A stretch of DNA of 6,022 nt. Origin: Ruminococcus flavefaciens (GTDB lineage Bacteria; Bacillota; Clostridia; Oscillospirales; Ruminococcaceae). The notes under the pieces were generated by a model that had not been told where the DNA came from, did no database searches, and saw only the letters and a program-made list of their open reading frames with translations. This document shows positions 1 to 5,561 of the stretch, one piece after another (the stretch's first letter is position 1; each line of letters begins with the position of its first letter). Both the position numbers and the translations under genes were made by a program. The stretch covers positions 1 to 6,022 of the forward strand of contig CADBAC010000042.1 in NCBI GenBank assembly GCA_902792495.1. Direction: 5' to 3'.

Positions 1-1
1 G

Positions 2-619
2 ATAACACTCACCCCTCCCGATGAGTCGCCGGGTATTCTGACAAAAAATAGAGTTTTTTCTTCTCGACTTACTACTATTGATCCTGATAAGATCGGATCA
101 CTCATCGAGAAAGTTAATGTAAAAGGACGTTGGTATGATGGAGAAGAATACAAAGATGTGGCGACGGATGCTGAATTATACGAAATAAAAGGATGTTCTC
201 CCTATGCGGTAGCAGCTGTGAAATTTGAAGGGAACGATGAATATTACTATTACTTCAACAAACAGTATCAGCCTGCAACATTGGAAGAACTGATCTCGGC
301 ATTTGATCTTGCTGCTGATGATATCAGTCGCACAGGCACATATGATCAGACAACGATTGAAAATATAGACACTGCAAAAGCATGGGAATATCTGACTGCC
401 GATACCTCTTTGCCTAACATAAAAGAAGAATGTGATGAAAAAGGAATGACTGTAAACATCAGATTGAAGTTTGTCATAAACTCACCTGATAAGCCATGGC
501 TTCACGGTATATTTGCCATAGATTCAAGAGGGTATATCTGGACCAGTATTGATTCATCAGATTCATGGTATTATATAGGTCGGGAAAAAGCAAGGGGAAT
601 AATAAAATATTTTAAGTAA
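2..619 (+). CDS. Unrecognised protein, C-terminal part (5' end outside window)
   Basis: The frame is open from the first bases of the window to a TAA at 617-619, giving 205 visible residues. The gene therefore begins upstream. A GTG at 158 could serve as a start, but it lacks a well-spaced Shine-Dalgarno sequence, and the residues before it (a WYDGEEYKDV stretch) read as part of the same fold, so I treat the gene as 5'-truncated by the window. The visible protein is acidic and rich in Tyr, Asp and Glu. It has a β-strand-like segment AVAAVKFEGNDEYYYYFN, a helical stretch TLEELISAF, and a C-terminal half ending in WYYIGREKARGIIKYFK. No transmembrane segment, signal peptide or catalytic motif is visible. 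I do not recognise the family. My impression is of an extracytoplasmic or small accessory domain of the kind seen in Ruminococcaceae surface or membrane-anchored proteins, but this is weak. A hairpin terminator follows 22 bases after the stop, so it is the last gene of its transcription unit and converges on the minus-strand operon. Confidence 0.75.
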   Translation: MTLTPPDESPGILTKNRVFSSRLTTIDPDKIGSLIEKVNVKGRWYDGEEYKDVATDAELYEIKGCSPYAVAAVKFEGNDEYYYYFNKQYQPATLEELISAFDLAADDISRTGTYDQTTIENIDTAKAWEYLTADTSLPNIKEECDEKGMTVNIRLKFVINSPDKPWLHGIFAIDSRGYIWTSIDSSDSWYYIGREKARGIIKYFK

Positions 620-641
620 AGATTCAGATTGAGAATAGCAA

Positions 642-684
642 AAAGACTTCATACTCCGGGTAGGGAATATGAAGTCTTTATTTT
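642..684. terminator. Bidirectional Rho-independent terminator
   Basis: A perfect 12-bp stem is formed by AAAGACTTCATA (642-653) and TATGAAGTCTTT (668-679) around a 14-base loop. On the plus strand the stem is followed by ATTTT (680-684). On the minus strand the run of A at 640-644 gives a five-T tail, three of its bases inside the stem. It lies just after the plus-strand gene ending at 619 and overlaps the stop codon of the possible minus-strand small ORF (678-749), so it could end transcription from both sides. Confidence 0.8.
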
Positions 685-749
685 GAATAAATTTTTGTTA
701 TTGATAACAGCCTGCGGTATCTGTCTGCAACTTTAATTAGCGCTGCCAT
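678..749 (-). CDS. Possible small ORF, 23 residues, leader-peptide-like
   Basis: On the minus strand an ATG at 749-747 opens a 23-codon frame ending in TAA at 680-678. It reads MAALIKVADRYRR at the N-terminus and ends ITKIYSK: short, basic and helix-prone. A purine-rich Shine-Dalgarno sequence, AGGAAGGGAG (763-754), stands four bases before the ATG, which is unusually good for a chance frame. The stop codon abuts the bidirectional terminator, so the unit ribosome site, short frame, terminator is coherent. The Shine-Dalgarno sequence can pair with CCTTCCT (minus strand, 835-829), so translation could be controlled by the upstream structure. I do not recognise the peptide, and nothing in the sequence proves expression. 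It could be a leader peptide, a tiny protein, or a coincidence. Confidence 0.3.
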   Translation of the reverse strand: MAALIKVADRYRRLLSITKIYSK

Positions 750-756
750 CAAACTC

Positions 757-880
757 CCTTCCTGAAACTTTCAGTATTAATTTTGCCCCATAGAGGGGAC
801 AGCCACCTGTTTGGCGGAGCCTGTCATAAGGAAGGTTTTCCCCGATAAATACATATAAAACTGCCGTATAGGTACTACGG
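757..880. other. Cluster of nested inverted repeats, candidate structured RNA or leader
   Basis: This gene-free segment is dense in complementary pairs. In plus-strand coordinates they are: CCTTCCT 757-763 with AGGAAGG 829-835 (7 bp, enclosing the rest); the near-palindrome CTGAAAcTTTCAG 762-774; CCCC 786-789 with GGGG 795-798 across a 5-base loop; GACAG 798-802 with CTGTC 821-825, containing the alternative GCCA 802-805 / TGGC 812-815; and CCGTA 864-868 with TACGG 876-880. Base pairing alone does not settle the strand. Minus-strand transcription is favoured because the outer helix would sequester the Shine-Dalgarno sequence of the small ORF at 678-749. A weak TTGACC (884-879) with a TTTTAT (860-855) 18 bases further on could be its promoter. 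For the plus strand there is a T-run at 893-897 after TGTGGGC. I compared it by eye with the riboswitch and small-RNA consensus patterns I know, including c-di-GMP-I and -II, and found no match. Confidence 0.35.
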
Positions 881-904
881 TCAAATGTGGGCTTTTTGTT
901 TCTC

Positions 905-947
905 CGGAGGAACGAAAGAAGAGCAGTATATTACTGCTCTTCCTCCG
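905..947 (-). terminator. Likely terminator of the minus-strand operon
   Basis: A perfect 10-bp stem is formed by AAGAGCAGTA (919-928) and TACTGCTCTT (932-941) with a 3-base loop. It is extended by CGGAGG (905-910) pairing with CCTCCG (942-947) across a one-sided bulge. On the minus strand it starts seven bases after the stop of the LacI-like gene. The inner stem is followed by CTTTCGTT, only a modest U-tract, so termination efficiency is uncertain. A role in protecting the 3' end of the mRNA is an alternative. Confidence 0.55.
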
Positions 948-953
948 ATATTA

Positions 954-2738
954 TTATGTTGAAATGGGGTAGTTGTCATTGTTGCGGTCGCTGTCACGCA
1001 GCCGCTCAAGATATATGGCTCTGCCAAGCTGAATAGCGATATATTCTCCCCTGTCACAGATATTGTTTACAAGTCCGCACATCACAACACCGTAAAGCAC
1101 ATCTTCATAGAACACGGGGAATGCCGCATATCCTTTGCATTTAAGCGAAAACTCATTTCGTGTGAACATCTCTTTTATCAGGCACTGCTGTCTTTCTTTC
1201 GGGAGAAGATACAGCTCATTATCCCTGAGGATACACTTCAGCTTTATATTTTCGGGAAATATAAGACGGCTCGTCAGATCGTACTTCACAGGCTTTTCAA
1301 AGAGGTAGAGAATAGCGTGTGTCAGCCCAAGCTTGTCGATATTCCTGCAAACGATATCAGGCTTCTGATCGCCGTGGATCCCGTAGGTGGAGGACATCAC
1401 CATAAAGTCATGCATCATCCTGACGTTTTCATAATGCAGGTCATGCTCCACTGTCTTCTGAACCGAAAGGGAATAGATAGCCCTGTCCTTCATTCTCTGG
1501 AACAAGCGGTTTATCCTTATATTTGCCGCAGGCGATCTCGGCTGGGAATTCATCGCCGCCTGAAGCTTTTCTATGCATTTTACAAGCTTTATGGCATCGG
1601 TATACTCCATTGCTCCCTTCTCAAAGAAAACATCTATCATCTTTCCGAGGCTGTGAAATTCCTCGGGTCCCATATATCTGTGCTTCATCGACTGGAGCAT
1701 TCTGAAGATGAATTCAAAATACAGCCTTCTAAGGTCAACATCTTCTCTTCTCAGCCTTGAAGTGTGGTACCTGTAGAAGCAATCGTCAAACATCCTGTAT
1801 ATGAAAGAAGGATTCACATTGAGCATTTCCATGGTGGTATAATCGTACATATCATAATTCATGGATTCTCTGCCGTAAAGTCTTGTCGGCACAAAAGCGG
1901 AATACGGTTTTTTTCCGTCAAGCTTTGCAAGGAGAACCTCCAGCGCTTTCTGTCCGAGGGTACAGCTGTCGGCTCCTATCGACGTAAGCGGAGGTTTCAT
2001 TTCTCCCGCCATACGGGTGTTATCGAATCCGAAAACGAGAATATCACGCCCCGGGACAAGTCCCTTCTGACCCATAGCTTCATAGAGTCCCCTTGCGACT
2101 GAATCGTTGACGCAGAAGACCGCCTGAACTTCGGGATTCCTTTCCAGCAGCCTAAGTGCTTCATCTACGCAGTTTTCCGACATATCGGTGCTTTCGTAGT
2201 TTCTGTCGAAGAAGCTGACACCGTTCTCCTGAAGACAGCGGATGAATATCTGCTTTCTTGCACGGGCATCTATATTGTCATCACGGCCGCCGAGCATACA
2301 GAGATTTGTCAGGTTATTCACATTCACCAGACTTTCTACTGCTTCACGAATACCCGATTCATTGTCGTAGTTTACCACAGTCTCTCCCTCGATATCCGAG
2401 GCAATGAACACCTTTGGTATGCGCTGGAACTTTTCCGAATAGCCTGTTTTTATGACTTTCTTTTTTCTGGTGCTCATACTTCCGAGGTGTATTATCAGGC
2501 CGTCTATATCGCATATCTCGTCCAGTCTGAATATTGAATTGTATACCGCTTTGTAGGCAAGCATATTTGCGGAATCTATCTCGGGATTAAGGTATTTTCC
2601 GGCAAGGACGATAAGGCGCACGCTTCTGTCGTCAGTGACCGCATCCACGACACCCTGTATCAGTTCCTTTGAAAAATCGGTGCCTATCTCTTCCAGTATT
2701 ATACCAATAACTCTCGGTTTTGCATTTTTCTTAAACAT
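954..2738 (-). CDS. LacI-type ligand-binding sensor with GAF-like C-terminus, no HTH and no GGDEF
   Basis: The protein has 594 residues. Residues 9-292 read as a LacI/periplasmic-binding-protein type I domain: it opens VIGIILEEIG, has AVFCVNDSVARGLYEAM at 206-222 and VFGFDNT at 235-241, and closes with VPTRLYGRES, the typical end of LacI effector domains. The N-terminal DNA-binding helix-turn-helix of true LacI repressors is missing. There is no signal peptide, so it should act in the cytoplasm and probably binds a sugar or related small molecule. Residues 300-430 are mostly helical, with a possible coiled coil near 400-445 that could drive dimerisation. Residues 445-580 look GAF-like (THAILYLF, GYAAFPVFYEDVLYGVVMCG). 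In related clostridial proteins a GGDEF cyclase domain would be expected next, but this one stops about 15 residues after the GAF-like part. It is the second gene of an operon, 25 bases after the FIST-EAL gene, so it may modulate that enzyme or act as a stand-alone sensor. The ATG start is supported by a strong Shine-Dalgarno sequence at 2752-2745. Confidence 0.85.
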   Translation of the reverse strand: MFKKNAKPRVIGIILEEIGTDFSKELIQGVVDAVTDDRSVRLIVLAGKYLNPEIDSANMLAYKAVYNSIFRLDEICDIDGLIIHLGSMSTRKKKVIKTGYSEKFQRIPKVFIASDIEGETVVNYDNESGIREAVESLVNVNNLTNLCMLGGRDDNIDARARKQIFIRCLQENGVSFFDRNYESTDMSENCVDEALRLLERNPEVQAVFCVNDSVARGLYEAMGQKGLVPGRDILVFGFDNTRMAGEMKPPLTSIGADSCTLGQKALEVLLAKLDGKKPYSAFVPTRLYGRESMNYDMYDYTTMEMLNVNPSFIYRMFDDCFYRYHTSRLRREDVDLRRLYFEFIFRMLQSMKHRYMGPEEFHSLGKMIDVFFEKGAMEYTDAIKLVKCIEKLQAAMNSQPRSPAANIRINRLFQRMKDRAIYSLSVQKTVEHDLHYENVRMMHDFMVMSSTYGIHGDQKPDIVCRNIDKLGLTHAILYLFEKPVKYDLTSRLIFPENIKLKCILRDNELYLLPKERQQCLIKEMFTRNEFSLKCKGYAAFPVFYEDVLYGVVMCGLVNNICDRGEYIAIQLGRAIYLERLRDSDRNNDNYPIST

Positions 2739-2744
2739 CAGGCC

Positions 2745-2752
2745 ATCACCTC
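2745..2752 (-). promoter_or_regulatory. Ribosome binding site of the LacI-like gene, within a coupling hairpin
   Basis: GAGGTGAT on the minus strand is an eight-base match to the 3' end of 16S rRNA, six bases before the ATG at 2738. It fixes this start. It overlaps one arm of a small hairpin, CTCTG (minus 2769-2765) with CAGAG (2754-2750), whose other arm contains the first two bases of the TGA stop of the upstream FIST-EAL gene (2766-2764). A ribosome finishing the upstream gene would open the hairpin, so translational coupling is plausible. Confidence 0.6.
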
Positions 2753-2763
2753 TGCATTTTTTC

Positions 2764-5376
2764 TCAGAGCCCGTCTATTTCGGGACTTGGCACAGAAAAC
2801 AGGTATCCCTGAGAAAAATCTATGTCATAAGCAAGAAGCTTTGACTGTATCGCTTCATTTTCCACAAACTCAGCGATTATCCTTATGTCTCGCCCTATAA
2901 GCTGTTTCCAGCCTGAGATAAGAGCGATAAGGTTCTCCGATTCTCTGTCCTCACAGCACTTTCTTATTATCGAGCCGTCAATTTTAAGATAATCGGAATG
3001 TATATTTGCGATATGCAGCAGATTTGAAAAGCCGCTGCCGAAATCGTCAATGGATATGAGTGCACCCAGGTCGTGTATCCTGTCAACGAATGTGATGAGT
3101 TCTTCGTAATCGTCGATATCCTCATTTTCCAGTATCTCAAAGACAAAATTTGCCGGATGCCTTACCATGGAAAGGAATTCAAATATATAGTCCACCAGTT
3201 CATGATTCTTGATATCCCTGATACTCAGATTGATGCTGACGCTTATGCCGTCAACCGTTCTGAATTTCTCGAACACTTTCTTTATCATCATAGCTGAAAG
3301 AGAATCGTACAGCAGTCCGTATGACCTTGCCACATCGAGGAAGCTTCCCGGGTAGTATATCTTTCCGTTTTCGTCCTCAAGACGCATAAGGGATTCGTAA
3401 TGATGGATGCCTTCCCTGTTGTTGTCATAGATGCCCTGATAATACGGGATGACCTTATCGTGGGCGATGGCATAGTTTATAACGTTCACCGTGTGGTAGC
3501 GTCCACGGATACTCTCCTCATCAAGCTGTCCGTACTTTGTATCACGCACATAGAACTGGATATTCTTCTGCATCATCTCAACTCTTGCAGAATAATATAC
3601 AGACTGAACGTTGTCAACAGTACAGTCGTCGATAACGCAGAACATGGGGACAATGGCGATGTACTCCTCGGATGACTCGAACATTATCCTCTGAAGTGCT
3701 TCCATATCGCTGATGAAATCGGAAAGTGCCACCATATATGACGGCGCACCAACTGCGATCTGCCATTTGTCGATGAGGTACATGGTATAGCCTTTCTGCT
3801 TGGCAAAAGTCATGCAGTTGGTCAGATAGTTTTTATAGGTAAGGTCTATCATATGCTTTGAGAATACTGTTTCCATACTTGCGGTATCGAACACATTTAT
3901 CATGCAGATACGGTCATAGCCCCTGAGTTTTATGTCCATATTCATAGCCGCAGCATTTGGGATGTCGTCTTTCTCGGTATAAAGCAGTTTCAGTTCGCAG
4001 TCACGTACAAAATTCTTGAGCGCTTCGGCAGATTCCGAATGATCTGCTTTGGCAAGCTGTTCTTCAACATCATAGAGGTAATTGATAAGTTCCCTGTTAT
4101 CTTCCACGAGAGAATCCGTGTGGGAGAAAGCATAGGGATTATACTCCTGTGTGGCAGGTTCCTCACCTATTACGGACACGACGAATGTACAGTTGGTGAA
4201 TGTGTTTCTGCCGTCAACATAAGCTATCTCGCCTTCTGTGATACATCCGCAGATATTGGTATTCTCATAAGCGGAAAGCTCCCATTTGAGACAGTTTGAG
4301 TATATCAGCGAACGTGCAACGCAGTTATATCCGAACAGAGTCTCGGCCTTCTCGAAATTCTCTATGCGTCTGAACAGCGCACGGTTATCGGAGATTATCC
4401 GCTTATCATAAATGAAGCCTCTTTTCAGCTTTTTGCCTACTTCGATATTGTGATTTGCGGTGATGTATTCTCTTATCCTGTATCTGTCTATATCGGGATG
4501 GTCAGCGTAATATTTCCTGTTTATCGGCATTCGCTCATTGAAAATATCGCTTATGCTCTTATCATCTGTGAAATTTATCAGCACGGGCGTATTATCGCTA
4601 TCAGCATAGACATACGGAAAGAGATTAGCAAGTTCGGGCTTGTTCTTCAGCATTTCGCCTATACCGATACGGTACTCCTCAGCCGCATCCTTGCCGTCGA
4701 TAGTGAGGATGCAGGTGCCGAAAGTGTCGGTAACTTCCACTTCGTCGCCTATTACCTCCACACCCGATGCAAAGGAGCTGTAGCATTCCACTTTCTCGCC
4801 GCCGATAGCCGCAAGAAGGATGCCTTTATTGGTCCAGCCATTCTCATTGAAAACAAATCCCGAAGCGAGGAATTCTTTCAGGCTGATATCGAAAGTATTA
4901 GCAAGTCCGCCTATCATCTGAACATCGGGGAAAAAGTCGTTGCACTTCTCCACGAAGCTGAAAACGTCCCTATATTTTCCCGTGAGGAAAGTCAGCATAA
5001 GTCTGGTATCATCACTTATCACCGCATCTCTGACATTCTGACAAAGCGTTTCAGGAGGTATAGGGATGTCATTTTCATCAAAAGTCGGCAGAAGGGCAGT
5101 TTTCACTTTTCCCGAACTCATCTGGGTAACGGAAATAACGCACTGATTCGGTGATATTTTTCCCCAGCTTATGATAGCAGAGGTGCTTGTGCCGAAAATA
5201 TGTGCTCCCGGAACAAGCTGAGCCACGAATCTCGCAAGATCGACTGCTTCGTCTTCGAGATGAATAGCAGTATGTATACGTATAAGGATATCGCCTTTTT
5301 TAGGATCAAGCATCAGCTGACTGAAAGCTTCTTCCAGCCTTGATTTAGAAATATATTGAAAATTCCACGTAAACAC
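2764..5376 (-). CDS. FIST sensor / degenerate GGDEF / EAL c-di-GMP phosphodiesterase
   Basis: The protein has 870 residues and no signal peptide or membrane segment, so it should be cytoplasmic. FIST N domain lies at about 22-220 (HIFGTSTSAII, QMIGGLAN) and FIST C at about 228-405 (EEYRIGIGEML, ending FTNCTFVVSVIG). FIST is a sensory domain thought to bind small ligands such as amino acids. A helical linker follows (420-465). Residues 480-612 sit where a GGDEF domain would be, but the signature is lost (LIDKWQI at its expected place), so no cyclase activity is predicted. The EAL domain spans about 635-867. It keeps E661 (ESL in place of EAL), N716 (INLS), E747 (FEILE), D777-D778 (DDFGSG), K798 (KID), E836 and E839 (AEFVE) and Q856 (QGY). 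These correspond to the metal-binding and catalytic residues known for EAL enzymes such as RocR, so it should hydrolyse c-di-GMP to pGpG. The GTG start is chosen because GGAGG (5389-5385) stands eight bases upstream and no better start exists. It is the first gene of an operon with the LacI-like sensor gene, behind its own promoter. Confidence 0.93.
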   Translation of the reverse strand: MFTWNFQYISKSRLEEAFSQLMLDPKKGDILIRIHTAIHLEDEAVDLARFVAQLVPGAHIFGTSTSAIISWGKISPNQCVISVTQMSSGKVKTALLPTFDENDIPIPPETLCQNVRDAVISDDTRLMLTFLTGKYRDVFSFVEKCNDFFPDVQMIGGLANTFDISLKEFLASGFVFNENGWTNKGILLAAIGGEKVECYSSFASGVEVIGDEVEVTDTFGTCILTIDGKDAAEEYRIGIGEMLKNKPELANLFPYVYADSDNTPVLINFTDDKSISDIFNERMPINRKYYADHPDIDRYRIREYITANHNIEVGKKLKRGFIYDKRIISDNRALFRRIENFEKAETLFGYNCVARSLIYSNCLKWELSAYENTNICGCITEGEIAYVDGRNTFTNCTFVVSVIGEEPATQEYNPYAFSHTDSLVEDNRELINYLYDVEEQLAKADHSESAEALKNFVRDCELKLLYTEKDDIPNAAAMNMDIKLRGYDRICMINVFDTASMETVFSKHMIDLTYKNYLTNCMTFAKQKGYTMYLIDKWQIAVGAPSYMVALSDFISDMEALQRIMFESSEEYIAIVPMFCVIDDCTVDNVQSVYYSARVEMMQKNIQFYVRDTKYGQLDEESIRGRYHTVNVINYAIAHDKVIPYYQGIYDNNREGIHHYESLMRLEDENGKIYYPGSFLDVARSYGLLYDSLSAMMIKKVFEKFRTVDGISVSINLSIRDIKNHELVDYIFEFLSMVRHPANFVFEILENEDIDDYEELITFVDRIHDLGALISIDDFGSGFSNLLHIANIHSDYLKIDGSIIRKCCEDRESENLIALISGWKQLIGRDIRIIAEFVENEAIQSKLLAYDIDFSQGYLFSVPSPEIDGL

Positions 5377-5384
5377 CTATTATA

Positions 5385-5389
5385 CCTCC
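5385..5389 (-). promoter_or_regulatory. Ribosome binding site deciding the GTG start of the FIST-EAL gene
   Basis: GGAGG on the minus strand lies eight bases before the GTG at 5376-5374. Because the start is not ATG, this site is the main evidence for it. Confidence 0.8.
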
Positions 5390-5396
5390 ATATTCC

Positions 5397-5437
5397 ACTA
5401 TCCGAAAAGTATATATATCTGTTTTTATCCGGATAGT
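5397..5437 (-). promoter_or_regulatory. Leader hairpin upstream of the FIST-EAL gene
   Basis: ACTATCCG (5397-5404) and CGGATAGT (5430-5437) form an 8-bp stem around a 25-base AT-rich loop. The right arm also contains the self-complementary TATCCGGATA (5426-5435), so two structures compete. On the minus-strand transcript the hairpin ends seven bases before the GGAGG, where it could affect ribosome access or mRNA stability. No long T-run follows it, so it is not a standard terminator. Confidence 0.4.
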
Positions 5438-5439
5438 AA

Positions 5440-5478
5440 ATAAGTGTACACATGATATTACACCATGTATACACTTAT
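5440..5478. promoter_or_regulatory. Operator-like inverted repeat with two palindromes
   Basis: Arms of 15 bases (5440-5454 and 5464-5478) are inverted repeats with one mismatch, separated by 9 bases. Each arm contains a perfect 8-bp palindrome: GTGTACAC at 5444-5451 and TGTATACA at 5466-5473, with centres 22 bp apart, about two helical turns. The repeat directly abuts the predicted -10 element and covers the expected transcription start of the FIST-EAL operon, which suits a repressor site. The TGTATACA core is reminiscent of some GntR-family operators, but that assignment is a guess. A hairpin role in the mRNA is less likely because the start point falls inside one arm. Confidence 0.55.
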
Positions 5479-5487
5479 ATTATACCA
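5479..5487 (-). promoter_or_regulatory. Extended -10 promoter of the FIST-EAL operon
   Basis: The minus strand reads TGGTATAAT at 5487-5479: a consensus TATAAT with the TGn extension used by the housekeeping sigma factor. The best -35 candidate, TTGATA (5510-5505), is 20 bases away, longer than ideal, but extended -10 promoters depend less on it. The predicted start is near 5472, giving a leader of about 95 bases before the GTG start. Confidence 0.65.
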
Positions 5488-5561
5488 ACTATTTACTGCA
5501 TAACTATCAAAAAATTGCTGATAAATTATGAAGTATTTGTAAATTTTAGCTGAATCAGATA

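Noticed and set aside
158..160. GTG at 158 as the true start of the left-hand gene
   Set aside because: The frame stays open to the window edge, there is no well-spaced ribosome binding site, and the preceding residues look like part of the same domain.
757..900. Known RNA classes (6S, SRP, cobalamin, NiCo and M-box riboswitches) or a mobile-element end
   Set aside because: Short strings such as GGGGACAG and GGCGGAGCC recall parts of some motifs, but no full consensus fits, and there is no transposase or intron protein nearby.
904..953. A GGDEF domain lost by frameshift after the LacI-like gene
   Set aside because: The sequence after the stop is a terminator-like hairpin and then non-coding DNA. 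No GGDEF motif or long frame follows.
3288..3473. A 61-codon minus-strand frame inside the EAL region
   Set aside because: It overlaps the EAL domain in another frame on the same strand. The EAL frame carries all the conserved residues.
4450..5154. A 234-codon open frame on the plus strand, and shorter plus-strand frames at 1317-1760, 1764-2102, 3073-3297, 3400-3675 and 4039-4299
   Set aside because: They lie antisense inside the two strongly supported minus-strand genes, have no recognisable domains, and read as shadows of those genes.
5377..5561. A c-di-GMP riboswitch in the leader of the FIST-EAL operon
   Set aside because: None of the conserved GEMM-I or GEMM-II core sequences that I know are present. 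The leader shows only inverted repeats.
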